The notes below the pieces were generated by a model. It worked only from the letters and a program-made list of their open reading frames with translations, had not been told where the DNA came from and made no database searches. A stretch of 64,000 nt of DNA from Caproicibacterium sp. BJN0003 (GTDB taxonomy: Bacteria; Bacillota; Clostridia; Oscillospirales; Acutalibacteraceae), in NCBI RefSeq assembly GCF_026314295.1, contig NZ_CP111108.1, forward strand, positions 992,001 to 1,056,000. The letters run 5' to 3'. A program made the translations under genes and the position numbers. Of the stretch, positions 26,232-34,332 are shown piece after piece. Every line of letters starts with the position of its first letter. Within the stretch, counting starts at the first letter, position 1.

Positions 26232-26682
26232 ATTAGCATGCAACCAAAATTTTATCAAGAGAGTAGATTAGCCTGCAAGCAGTTTATGTGTATTATTTTA
26301 TGCCTACTCTGAGACCTATATCTTTATTGAAATTGAAAAACAACACGGACTTTAAGAGCCAAAAACCGCATCAAAAAGCCAATACAGGATTTTTGATGCG
26401 GTTTTTCTGATACCATTTTATAGGGATTCAAACATTAAATTTTGAATATTTTAAAGCTATTCTATCAAAAATGCCAGTAAAAATTTTTAGATTACAATAT
26501 TTATTGCGGCGTTTTGTTTTTTCTGTCCTTTTTAGATATCAAGAGCACAAATGTCGTTTGCTTAGGTTCACCTAAAGTTCATAACTTTCTCACGAGAGCA
26601 CCACAAAGCAACCGTACACTATTTTCAAATAAAAAATGCGGATGAATGATATTTGTCCGCGCCTGAAAGGCGAGATGAAAAT
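26232..26682. other. Gene-free region holding the second terminator copy
   Basis: No gene seen. It contains copy B of the tRNA-Pro terminator (26351-26417). Immediately before the ABC permease lie two short adjacent hairpins (GCGGA/TCCGC, then CGCCTGAAAGGCG) that could affect its translation. Confidence 0.5.
26351..26417 (+). repeat. Copy B of the tRNA-Pro terminator repeat
   Basis: Starts TTTAAGAGCC and contains AAAAACCGCATC paired with GATGCGGTTTTT, like 24874-24942. It differs by a few substitutions and two single-base gaps. It still forms a good terminator hairpin, although no plus-strand gene precedes it. Confidence 0.75.
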
Positions 26683-28317
26683 ATGTATATTGTTCGCAAT
26701 GCGCTGCGGAACATTGCACGCTCTAAAGGCCGCAATATTTTAGTTGGAATTATTGTGTTCGTGATTGCTATTTCCAGCTGTGTGGCTTTGTCGATTCGAC
26801 AAGCAGCATCTAAAGTAGAATCCCAAAGTTTGGATAATTTAAAAATCACCGGGCAAATTTCTGTTAACCGTGAGTCCTTATTCCAGAATACCCAAAGCGC
26901 CACATCTTCTGGTAGCACTTCGAGTGAAGATATTCGCTCGAAGCTGTCATCACTTCAAGGACCGACGCTCGATGAGCTAAAGACTTATGCGTCCGCACCA
27001 TCCGTCTCAAGTTTCTATTACACCATTTCCAGCACAGTCAACGCAAACAACAATTCTTTTGAACCCGTGGATACTTCATCTTCCAAAAATTCAAGTGATT
27101 CCTCCGCATCCGCCTCAACAGAAGATCGTCAGAGTATCCGCGAAGGAAAAGGAATGAGTGGGAATATCCCGGAGGGGATGGGTACACAGGGGAACTTTTC
27201 CCTTACCGCATACAGCAGCGAAAGCGCGATGACAAACTTTCAAGAGAATAATAGTTCTATTACGGATGGCTCCATGATTGATTTGACAGCTGCGGACAAT
27301 ACTTGTTTAATTTCAGATGAATTAGCATCCCTCAATAATTTATCTGTAGGGAATACCATCACGATTACCAATCCAAACAACGACGGGGAAACCTATACAT
27401 TTACTATCATAGGTATCTATCACAACAGTAATACGGAATCTACCAACACTATGATGCAATTTTCTACTTCCAGCGATCCGGCGAATTTGATTATTATTAG
27501 CACCGGAACTATGAATAATATTGTTGCTCAATCAACATCAGCGGCGAAAACCTCTACAAACCAGGATACTGGAGTTACTTCTACCACTGCATTACGTACT
27601 AAAACCTCTGGCACCTATGTATTTAACGATGTGTCAGCCTATGAATCTTTTCAAAACGAAGTAAAAGATATGGGATTATCAGATGACTATTCGGTTTCCT
27701 CAACCGATCTAAACAATTATGAACAGAGTCTGGTACCGCTGAAAAACCTCAGCAAATTTGCTGGCATTTTTCTTTTGATCGTGCTACTGGTTGGCGGAGT
27801 TGTTCTGATTGTACTTAATATTTTTAATATCCATGAACGCAAGTACGAGGTTGGGGTGCTGACAGCCATTGGTATGAAGAAAGGCAAGGTAGCTCTACAA
27901 TTTGTAACCGAGTTATTTACAGTGACTTTGGTTTCTATTATCATCGGAACCGCTGTAGGAGCAGCCATTTCGGTTCCCGTTACCAATTCACTGTTGGCAT
28001 CACAGGTTGCTTCCCAACAGACTCAGTCAAGTCGTGTAGAGCAAAACTTTGGCCGCGGCAGACAAATGGAAAATGGGCAGGGAGGCACTTCTGCCAATAC
28101 AGCCGGCGAAGGGACAATGGCTTCTCCTTCTGGTTTTTCCGGACAAACTGGAAAATCGGTTACTAATTATATCAGCAGTGTACAATCAGCTACTGATATG
28201 ACCGTTGTTGTAGAGCTTTTGGGAATCGGCGTATTGCTCACTTTGATTTCCAGCCTTGTCGCCGTAATTTTCATATTGCGCTATGAGCCGTTGAAAATTC
28301 TTACCAACCGGACATAA
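26683..28317 (+). CDS. ABC transporter permease (FtsX/MacB-type)
   Basis: 544 residues. A first membrane helix at about 18-38 (NILVGIIVFVIAISSCVALS) is followed by a large Ser/Asn-rich extracytoplasmic domain (about 40-355) and three C-terminal helices. ILTAIGMKKGKV-like text (VGVLTAIGMKKGKVALQFV) is the usual FtsX cytoplasmic loop. A Ser/Gly/Gln-rich loop lies between helices 3 and 4. The topology matches exporters that couple cytosolic ATP use to periplasmic or surface events. The ATPase gene follows 14 bases later. I chose the ATG at 26683 over a TTG at 26653, though its ribosome site is weak. Confidence 0.85.
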   Translation: MYIVRNALRNIARSKGRNILVGIIVFVIAISSCVALSIRQAASKVESQSLDNLKITGQISVNRESLFQNTQSATSSGSTSSEDIRSKLSSLQGPTLDELKTYASAPSVSSFYYTISSTVNANNNSFEPVDTSSSKNSSDSSASASTEDRQSIREGKGMSGNIPEGMGTQGNFSLTAYSSESAMTNFQENNSSITDGSMIDLTAADNTCLISDELASLNNLSVGNTITITNPNNDGETYTFTIIGIYHNSNTESTNTMMQFSTSSDPANLIIISTGTMNNIVAQSTSAAKTSTNQDTGVTSTTALRTKTSGTYVFNDVSAYESFQNEVKDMGLSDDYSVSSTDLNNYEQSLVPLKNLSKFAGIFLLIVLLVGGVVLIVLNIFNIHERKYEVGVLTAIGMKKGKVALQFVTELFTVTLVSIIIGTAVGAAISVPVTNSLLASQVASQQTQSSRVEQNFGRGRQMENGQGGTSANTAGEGTMASPSGFSGQTGKSVTNYISSVQSATDMTVVVELLGIGVLLTLISSLVAVIFILRYEPLKILTNRT

Positions 28318-28331
28318 AGGAGGAGATTATT

Positions 28332-29003
28332 ATGAGCATATTGGAGCTGAAAAATCTCAGCTATTCCTACGACGGAATACATCCTATTCTTAAGGATATT
28401 ACCTATACATTTGAACAAGGAAAAGTATACGCTATTATGGGAAAGTCTGGCGCTGGAAAAACTACTTTGCTGTCTCTGTTGTCTGGGTTGGCCAAGCCTA
28501 CGAGCGGCACGATCCTTTTTCAGGACAAAGACATTACCACCATTGACCGTTATCATTATCGCAGCAAATATGTAGGCGTTGTGTTTCAGGGATTCAATCT
28601 TCTTCCGCAACTGACTGCTGTAGAAAATGTGGAATTGTCTATGGATATCTCGGGTATGAAGATCAAAGACCGATGTGAAGTAGCGATGAATTTATTAGAT
28701 AAAGTGGAGTTAGACGAAGTAAAGGCCAATCGTCGAGTACTGAAGCTTTCCGGTGGCGAACAGCAGCGCGTTGCCATTGCACGAGCACTATCTTACAATC
28801 CAGATATTTTGTTAGCTGATGAGCCTACTGGAAATCTTGACGGAGAAACACAGGATGCAGTAATGAATATTTTTCTTCGCCTTGCTCGAGAAGAAAATAA
28901 ATGCGTTATTATCGTTACCCATTCACCTGAGGTGGCCCATCAGGCTGATATTGTGTATGAACTAAAATCTGCAAAATGTACTGACCTTTCTCCCTTACAA
29001 TAA
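28332..29003 (+). CDS. ABC transporter ATP-binding protein (LolD/MacB-type)
   Basis: 223-residue ATPase. Walker A GKSGAGKTT near residue 38, Q-loop in GVVFQGFNLLPQ, signature LSGGEQQRVAIARAL near 140, Walker B ILLADEPTGNLD near 160, and the switch His in IIVTHSPE. Sequence type and size match the LolD/MacB subgroup that pairs with FtsX-like permeases. AGGAGG lies 8 bases before the ATG. No two-component genes flank the pair, so the cargo is unknown. Confidence 0.92.
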   Translation: MSILELKNLSYSYDGIHPILKDITYTFEQGKVYAIMGKSGAGKTTLLSLLSGLAKPTSGTILFQDKDITTIDRYHYRSKYVGVVFQGFNLLPQLTAVENVELSMDISGMKIKDRCEVAMNLLDKVELDEVKANRRVLKLSGGEQQRVAIARALSYNPDILLADEPTGNLDGETQDAVMNIFLRLAREENKCVIIVTHSPEVAHQADIVYELKSAKCTDLSPLQ

Positions 29004-29075
29004 AATCTTGTTTTGCTAAGAAATTCGTTCTAACGAGCACTCTTATATATCTGCAGCAAAAAAATTTACGCATTA

Positions 29076-29127
29076 AAAAGGTACCACCAACTATCATTTT
29101 TTCGGATGGCTGGTGGTATCTTTTTCA
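29076..29127 (+). terminator. Terminator after the ABC operon
   Basis: GGTACCACCA pairs with TGGTGGTATC, with inner AACTATC/GATGGCT pairing, followed by TTTTTC. Confidence 0.8.
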
Positions 29128-29143
29128 TGTAACTGCCTATAAG

Positions 29144-29323
29144 TTATTTCTTTTCATTGTTTAATTCTTCTTTTAGCTGCTCTATTTTGGCGTAGATTAA
29201 ATTTAAGTTATCAACAATATTATTGGTAGATATTATTAGTGATTTTAATCTTTTTTGTTCTTTCTTTTTATATTTTTTCTTATATTTCTTTTTGAACTTT
29301 ATATATTTTTTATCTTTTCCCAT
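29144..29323 (-). CDS. Small Lys-rich coiled-coil protein (59 residues)
   Basis: 59-codon gene, too short for usual cut-offs but well formed: GGAGA lies seven bases before ATG 29323 and the stop is TAA at 29144-29146. The N-terminal half is extremely basic (MGKDKKYIKFKKKYKKKYKK, then KEQKRLK). The second half is amphipathic (NNIVDNLNLIYAKIEQLKEE), consistent with a short coiled coil. The basic half suggests nucleic-acid or membrane-phosphate binding, but that is inference. AT-rich composition differs from its neighbours. No family recognised. Confidence 0.55.
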   Translation of the reverse strand: MGKDKKYIKFKKKYKKKYKKKEQKRLKSLIISTNNIVDNLNLIYAKIEQLKEELNNEKK

Positions 29324-29462
29324 ATTTTCATCTCCAACACAATTATATGCACAGCTAAATTGTAATTAAATACATTTTTTTAACAAAATTATATGAATTT
29401 ATTCTTAAAAGAAACAAATAAAATATTGAAAGTTGATATAAGGTAGATTAAAATAAAGAAAT

Positions 29463-29492
29463 ATAAAAAATGACGACTCAAGAGTCGTCAAA
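29463..29492 (-). terminator. Terminator after the DUF2892-like gene
   Basis: TGACGACTC pairs with GAGTCGTCA, and plus-strand AAAAAA before it gives the minus-strand T-run. Confidence 0.75.
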
Positions 29493-29519
29493 AGAATGAA
29501 ACCAATTTATTGCTGTTTA

Positions 29520-29705
29520 TTATTTTCTTGTGGAAATATGAAGGAAAGAATACAGGGGACATACCCCGGAAATAGCAGTGGCCAATGGTATAAATCCGAA
29601 CAGACTAAACCATTTTTTATTTTTAGGAAGTGAAAAGAACAGACTAAACAGAGTTACAGCAAGGACTGCCCGTATCGCTCGGCCTACATTTCCTATATTT
29701 TTCAC
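29520..29705 (-). CDS. DUF2892 (YgaP-type) small membrane protein
   Basis: 61 residues from a GTG at 29705: VKNIGNVGRAIRAVLAVTLF, a second hydrophobic segment, then GVCPLYSFLHISTRK. The KNIGxxxRxIR start and GxCPLYxxLxIST end are the DUF2892 hallmarks. Two membrane helices are expected. In some proteins this domain is fused to rhodanese (sulfurtransferase), but here it is alone. The longer open frame to 29765 has no ribosome site. Confidence 0.75.
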   Translation of the reverse strand: MKNIGNVGRAIRAVLAVTLFSLFFSLPKNKKWFSLFGFIPLATAISGVCPLYSFLHISTRK

Positions 29706-29825
29706 TTTTACGCCTTCTTTCGAAATTATGAAAGATAAAATAATCTTTGCTCTTATCATAACCAAAAAGGGTACATTTTTGCATGAAATATATTTTTAGA
29801 AATTCTTTCGTGATTTATTGGATAT

Positions 29826-29862
29826 AAAAACAGCGTCGACCGCCAAAGCGGAGGACGCTGTA
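29826..29862 (-). terminator. Terminator of the cupin gene
   Basis: ACAGCGTC pairs with GACGCTGT, with inner CCGC/GCGG, and plus-strand AAAAA before it. Confidence 0.82.
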
Positions 29863-29866
29863 AATT

Positions 29867-30304
29867 TTATTTCTCTGTAGCAAGCGCATCTTTTTTTGTT
29901 TTGTGCACTGTTCCATGCGGATGATGTGGTGGCGCATAAATGGAATATAATTTTAATGGAACATTTCCGGTGTTAATTAAATTATGCCAGGTGCCTGCCG
30001 GAACAAATATTGCATATCCAGAAGAAACATTTTTCTGAAAATTTAAATCATTTTTATTGCGTCCCATTTTTGCGATTCCGCGGCCACACTCAATTCGCAG
30101 AAACTGGTCTGTATCAGGGTGCATTTCCAATCCGATGTCTCCATTGACTGGAATGCTCATTAAGGTCGTTTGTAGATAATTGCCCGTCCATAATGCAGTA
30201 CGATAGTTATTATTTTGTTTAGTAGCTGCTTCGATATTGATCACATATGGATTAGGGCCATAATCTTTTAATGTTTCACTCGTCGGGTGAAAACATCTAT
30301 TCAT
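29867..30304 (-). CDS. Cupin-domain protein
   Basis: 145 residues, a single small cupin barrel. The first metal-binding motif is represented by LEMHPDTDQFLRIECG (His, Asp/Gln and Glu) and the second by PAGTWHNLINTG (His). The C-terminus is His/Pro-rich (APPHHPHGTVH). Such proteins resemble the mannose-6-phosphate-isomerase-type cupins with no assigned substrate. Monocistronic with its own terminator. A GGAG ribosome site precedes the ATG. Confidence 0.82.
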   Translation of the reverse strand: MNRCFHPTSETLKDYGPNPYVINIEAATKQNNNYRTALWTGNYLQTTLMSIPVNGDIGLEMHPDTDQFLRIECGRGIAKMGRNKNDLNFQKNVSSGYAIFVPAGTWHNLINTGNVPLKLYSIYAPPHHPHGTVHKTKKDALATEK

Positions 30305-30515
30305 AATGTCGTCGACTCCTTTAAATAAATTTTACCCATTCAAATTATATGGAAATCTTCAGAAAATTGTGTGTTGCACACAAGAAAAGCAATCCTTTTT
30401 CACGAATGATATAAACTTAAATAATTCACTTTCACATAAAAAGTAAGTAAAAATCCACTTTTTCCAATTTTAAAAAAAATTCTCAAGGAATTCCATATAA
30501 TTTATTTTATTTTAA

Positions 30516-30544
30516 TTGACTTTTAGATAATTAGAGGATATACT
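30516..30544 (+). promoter_or_regulatory. Promoter of the zinc-ribbon gene
   Basis: TTGACT (30516-30521), 17-base spacer, TATACT (30539-30544), 47 bases before the start. The rest of 30305-30590 shows no gene. Confidence 0.75.
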
Positions 30545-30590
30545 AAATAAGTCACCAAACGGTGAACTATCATAATTTAAGAGGTATTAT

Positions 30591-30869
30591 ATGTATCAAG
30601 ACAAAACCCTCGTCTGCAAGGATTGCGGTCAGAATTTCACCTTTACTGCTGGAGAGCAGGAGTTTTTTGCTGAGAAAGGCTTTACTAATGAGCCCCAGCG
30701 TTGCCCTGAATGCCGCAAAGCACGCAGACAAAATTCAAACGGTGGACGCGGAGAGCGCCAGATGTATGATGCTGTCTGTGCTTCCTGTGGAAGACCTTGC
30801 AAGGTTCCTTTCCAGCCGCGCGACGATCGCCCTGTTTACTGCAGTGAATGCTTTAGCAATAAAAGATAA
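30591..30869 (+). CDS. Two-zinc-ribbon small protein
   Basis: 92 residues with two CxxC-CxxC zinc sites: LVCKDCGQNFTF ... RCPECRKARR (residues about 9-45) and AVCASCGRPCKVPF ... VYCSECFSNKR (62-90). This is the zf-trcl/CXXC zinc-binding protein type that is abundant in Firmicutes and candidate-phyla genomes. A Gly/Arg-rich linker separates the two halves. Probably cytosolic; nucleic-acid binding is plausible but not shown. AGAGG precedes the ATG and a terminator follows. Confidence 0.85.
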   Translation: MYQDKTLVCKDCGQNFTFTAGEQEFFAEKGFTNEPQRCPECRKARRQNSNGGRGERQMYDAVCASCGRPCKVPFQPRDDRPVYCSECFSNKR

Positions 30870-30884
30870 ATTTTAGTCTTTTGA

Positions 30885-30916
30885 AAGCCGTCCCTTAACG
30901 GGGGCGGTTTTTTTTG
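30885..30916 (+). terminator. Terminator after the zinc-ribbon gene
   Basis: AAAGCCGTCCC pairs with GGGGGCGGTTT, followed by a long T-run. Confidence 0.82.
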
Positions 30917-31046
30917 ATTTAATGTTGTTTTTAACTTTGATTTTTCGGATTTTTCCAAGATAAATAAGAACTTTCCTATTTCTTCATTTTTACAAGTTAA
31001 CGGATAAATTTTATCGGTTTGTACATTCTAGTTTTGAGGTGATTTT

Positions 31047-31247
31047 ATGAGCAAATTTGATGGACAACCAGATCATACTTTTGGTGACCCTATTCCAGAT
31101 AAAGAACCCCATGTGGTACGAAAGGAACACGAAATCCGAAAAACAGACCGTCCTATTCGTAAAGATATTTATCCGGTAATTGATACCGATCTCGGAAGGG
31201 ATAATCTTGAAAATGATATGCCCGAAGCTGATCTTCAGGATCTATGA
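31047..31247 (+). CDS. Small charged hypothetical protein (66 residues)
   Basis: 66 residues, very rich in Asp, Glu, Lys and Arg (KEPHVVRKEHEIRKTDRPIR, then a DLGRDNLENDMPEAD tail). Likely disordered and soluble. It has a clean GAGGTGATTTT ribosome site and its own terminator, which supports a real gene. I recognise no family and can infer no role. Confidence 0.65.
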   Translation: MSKFDGQPDHTFGDPIPDKEPHVVRKEHEIRKTDRPIRKDIYPVIDTDLGRDNLENDMPEADLQDL

Positions 31248-31249
31248 TT

Positions 31250-31288
31250 CTAAGTGACCCTTGCTTTTACAGCAAGGGTCACTTTTAT
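31250..31288 (+). terminator. Terminator after the 66-residue gene
   Basis: AAGTGACCCTTGC pairs with GCAAGGGTCACTT, followed by TTATTT. Confidence 0.85.
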
Positions 31289-31405
31289 TTATGCTGACTT
31301 GCTTTAATTTTTCTGCTTAAAAACAAAAATAAAAAAATTATAGTAGATTCACACAAAATATGATATAATTAAAAACAAAAAGGAAGCAATTTGTGGAGGT
31401 GCTAA

Positions 31406-32158
31406 ATGAAGTTTCTTTCCTGGAATGTAAATGGTTTGCGCGCTTGCCTGCAAAAAGGATTTCTGGAATTTTTGAAAGAATCGAATGCAGATACGATTTG
31501 TTTGCAGGAGACGAAGATGCAGCCGGAACAAGCAGATTTCGAATTACCTGGATATACACGTTATTGGAATTCCGCCTTCAGAAAAGGATATTCCGGTACC
31601 GCAATTTTTACGAAAAATTTGCCGATCAGCGTTCAGCAGGACATTGATGATCCTGACCATATAGGGGAGGGGCGTTCAATAACCCTGGAATATCCGGAAT
31701 ATTATTTGGTAACTGTTTATACGCCGAATTCTCAAGACGAATTAAAGCGCTTGTCCTATAGAATGGAATGGGAAGATGCGTTTCGTACTTATTTAATGAA
31801 GCTGGATCAAAAAAAGCCGGTAATTGTCTGCGGCGATATGAATGTAGCGCATGAGGAAATCGACCTAAAAAATCCAAAGACAAATCAAGGTCATGCGGGA
31901 TTTTCAGATCAGGAGAGGGAAAAATTTACGCAGCTTCTTGAGAGTGGATTCGTGGATACATTTCGGCGAATTCATCCGGAAGAAACCGGTGCATATAGCT
32001 GGTGGAGCTATCGATTCCATGCACGAAACCATAATGCAGGATGGCGCATTGATTATTTCTTAGTGTCTGAGCGCTTTTTTTCACATGTTCAGAAGAGTGA
32101 AATTCTCAGTGAAGTCATGGGGAGCGATCACTGTCCGATAGAACTCGATTTTGAATGA
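31406..32158 (+). CDS. xth: Exodeoxyribonuclease III
   Basis: 250-residue EEP-family AP endonuclease/3'-exonuclease for base-excision repair. Motifs: MKFLSWNVNGLRA (Asn), LQETKMQ (metal Glu), YTPNSQ, CGDMNVAHEEIDL (Asp/Asn), GFSDQER, WRIDYFLVSE, and GSDHCPIELD with the catalytic His. Length is normal. AGGTG precedes the ATG and a TATAAT at 31365-31370 is probably the promoter -10. The next gene starts within 20 bases, so they may be co-transcribed. Confidence 0.95.
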   Translation: MKFLSWNVNGLRACLQKGFLEFLKESNADTICLQETKMQPEQADFELPGYTRYWNSAFRKGYSGTAIFTKNLPISVQQDIDDPDHIGEGRSITLEYPEYYLVTVYTPNSQDELKRLSYRMEWEDAFRTYLMKLDQKKPVIVCGDMNVAHEEIDLKNPKTNQGHAGFSDQEREKFTQLLESGFVDTFRRIHPEETGAYSWWSYRFHARNHNAGWRIDYFLVSERFFSHVQKSEILSEVMGSDHCPIELDFE

Positions 32159-32176
32159 TAAGGAGTGATAAATAAG

Positions 32177-33784
32177 ATGAAGTTGAATTTTTACGGTGCT
32201 GATAAAGAGGTAACAGGCAGCTGTCATTGCCTTACAGTGGGGGACAAGACCATTTTGATTGACTGCGGACTGCAGCAGGGAGCCGATGTAACAGATAATG
32301 CAAAATTGCCGTTTGCTGCAAATAAAGTAGATTATGTTCTTGTTACCCATGCCCATATTGATCATTCAGGCCGACTGCCGCTTTTGGTTAAGCAGGGCTT
32401 TCAAGGGAAAATTTGTGCAACGGGGAAAACGTGTGAGCTCCTTTCTATCATGCTGCGAGATAGTGCGCATATTCAGGAAATGGATGCGGAATATGAATCC
32501 CGTAAAGGAAAACGTGCAGGTAAAGCCCCTGTGGAGCCGCTTTATACCGTAAAGGATGCAGAAGATACCCTAAAGTATCTTACTCCGTATTCGTACGATG
32601 AGATGATTGATCTCTGTGAAGGAGTAAAAATTCGTTTTGTAGATGCAGGACATCTTTTAGGCAGTTCCAGCATTGAAGTTTGGGCTACGGAAAATAATAT
32701 CACAAAAAAGATTGTATTTTCAGGTGATATTGGGAACATCAATATTCCAATTATTAAAAATCCAACCTACATTACCGAAGCAGATTATGTGATTATGGAA
32801 TCCACTTATGGAGATCGGGAACATGAGCATATAGATGATTATACCAAGGCTTTTGCCGATATTATTGATAATACTCTGTCAAATCACGGGAATGTAGTGA
32901 TTCCATCCTTTGCGGTAGGACGTACGCAGGAGCTGCTTTATGCGATACGGGAGATCAAAGAACGTCATCTGACGCCTAAAAATCCAAATTTTCCGGTTTA
33001 TGTGGATTCTCCTCTTGCAACTGAAGCCACCAAAATATATAGCGGAGATCTCCACGGTTATGCAGATGAGGAGACTGCCAAATTAATTGATCAGGGCTTT
33101 GAACCGATTTCTTTTCCAAACCTGAATATGACAGAAAGTGTGGAGGAATCCAAAGCACTCAATACGGACGGCGTTCCAAAAGTAATTCTTTCTTCGAGCG
33201 GTATGTGTGAAGCAGGAAGAATTCGCCATCATTTAAAGCACAATCTCTGGCGGCCGGAGTGTTCCATTATCTTTGTTGGGTTTCAGGCGAACGGAACCCT
33301 TGGAAGAATCCTTTTGGACGGAATTGATTCTGTAAAACTATTTGGTGAACAGATTGCGGTGAAAGCGCATATCTTTAATTTTCGGATGCTGTCAGGACAT
33401 GCAGATCATACTGGACTTTTACGTTGGATTAAAGCTTATCAACCGACGCCTAAAAAGGTCTTTGTTGTTCATGGAGAGCAGAAATGCTGTGAAGGATTTA
33501 CGGAAGAACTGAAGCATTATGGATTCGATGCCTATGCGCCAAATTTTAATGCCTGCTATGATTTGCTTTCGGATCGTATATTGGATTACGGAATGGAAGC
33601 GCAAGTTCTGCATCCCAAAAAGGTGGCACTTTCCGGCAAACAACCTTCTCCTATTTATGCGCGGTTGGTGGCGGCTCAGCATCGCCTGGAAGACGTCATT
33701 CGGCATAATGAGGGAGGGGCCAATAAAGATTTGACTCGGTTTACAAATGAACTCATAAAACTTTGTGAAAAGTGGGATCGCTGA
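32177..33784 (+). CDS. MBL-fold beta-CASP hydrolase (RNA-processing type)
   Basis: 535 residues. The metallo-beta-lactamase domain has VTHAHIDHSGRLP (HxHxDH) near residue 55, followed by DAGHLLGSSSIEV and FSGDIGN. A beta-CASP domain (MESTYGDREH, PSFAVGRTQELLY, ILSSSGMCEAGRI) and a final FSGHADHTGLL-like segment (MLSGHADHTGLLRW) complete the CPSF-73-like exonuclease layout. It probably cleaves RNA. The start is the ATG at 32177 after AAGGAGTGAT. A GTG at 32165 is part of that ribosome site. Confidence 0.9.
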   Translation: MKLNFYGADKEVTGSCHCLTVGDKTILIDCGLQQGADVTDNAKLPFAANKVDYVLVTHAHIDHSGRLPLLVKQGFQGKICATGKTCELLSIMLRDSAHIQEMDAEYESRKGKRAGKAPVEPLYTVKDAEDTLKYLTPYSYDEMIDLCEGVKIRFVDAGHLLGSSSIEVWATENNITKKIVFSGDIGNINIPIIKNPTYITEADYVIMESTYGDREHEHIDDYTKAFADIIDNTLSNHGNVVIPSFAVGRTQELLYAIREIKERHLTPKNPNFPVYVDSPLATEATKIYSGDLHGYADEETAKLIDQGFEPISFPNLNMTESVEESKALNTDGVPKVILSSSGMCEAGRIRHHLKHNLWRPECSIIFVGFQANGTLGRILLDGIDSVKLFGEQIAVKAHIFNFRMLSGHADHTGLLRWIKAYQPTPKKVFVVHGEQKCCEGFTEELKHYGFDAYAPNFNACYDLLSDRILDYGMEAQVLHPKKVALSGKQPSPIYARLVAAQHRLEDVIRHNEGGANKDLTRFTNELIKLCEKWDR

Positions 33785-33801
33785 GTCAACTAACATGTAA
33801 A

Positions 33802-33845
33802 TAAAAGATCCGGCCTTCTCAAAAGAGAAAGCCGGATCTTTTATT
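33802..33845. terminator. Bidirectional terminator between the beta-CASP gene and mscL
   Basis: AAAAGATCCGGC pairs with GCCGGATCTTTT, with inner CTTCTC/GAGAAAG pairing and T residues on both sides. Confidence 0.88.
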
Positions 33846-34245
33846 TTTCTGATTGGCTTTTTAATAGATCACGAATTTCGGTTAAAAGCAGTTCTTCTTT
33901 TGAAGGTTCTAAAACTTTTTCTTTTTGCTCATTTTGTTTCTGACGAAGACTGCTAACCTTGTTTGCGAATTTCACCATTAGGAAAATCGAAAGAGAAATC
34001 ATCAAAAAGTTAAAGACACTCTGAATAAAAGAACCATAAGTCAGTACGGCTTTTCCAAGTAAGGTGACAGAAAGATTGGAAAAATCAAGGCCTCCGGTTA
34101 AAAGTCCAATGAGGGGCATAATGATGTCTTTTACAAGGGAAGTGACAATTGCACTGAAAGCAGTGCCCATTACAACGCCGACAGCCATATCCATGACGTT
34201 GCCGCGCATAGAGAATTCTTTAAACTCCTGAATGAATTTTTTCAT
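33841..34245 (-). CDS. mscL: Large-conductance mechanosensitive channel
   Basis: 134 residues forming a homopentameric channel that opens under membrane tension and releases solutes after osmotic downshock. The N-terminal amphipathic FIQEFKEFSMRGNVMDMAVG and first helix (VVMGTAFSAIVTSLVKDIIM) are diagnostic. A second helix (FNFLMISLSIFLMVKF) and a charged C-terminal coiled coil follow. The ribosome site AGGAGA lies in a sequence that can pair with an upstream complement (see the 34246-34320 entry). Confidence 0.95.
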   Translation of the reverse strand: MKKFIQEFKEFSMRGNVMDMAVGVVMGTAFSAIVTSLVKDIIMPLIGLLTGGLDFSNLSVTLLGKAVLTYGSFIQSVFNFLMISLSIFLMVKFANKVSSLRQKQNEQKEKVLEPSKEELLLTEIRDLLKSQSEK

Positions 34246-34320
34246 AAAAAATCTCCTGCCTTTCTAGAAGTTACTTTTATTATCAACAAATTTAGCAAAA
34301 AAGCAACTATGGCAGGAGAC
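34246..34320 (-). promoter_or_regulatory. Inverted repeat covering the mscL ribosome site
   Basis: In the mscL mRNA, GTCTCCTGCC (34320-34311) can pair over ten positions with GGCAGGAGAT (34261-34252), which contains the Shine-Dalgarno bases. Six U residues follow, so the structure may instead or also end the upstream dehydratase transcript. Confidence 0.45.
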
Positions 34321-34332
34321 TTTTGTTTAATT

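Noticed and set aside
24943-26350. Toxin-antitoxin system
   Set aside because: The XRE gene suggests an antitoxin, but the partners are four-helix membrane proteins without toxin motifs.
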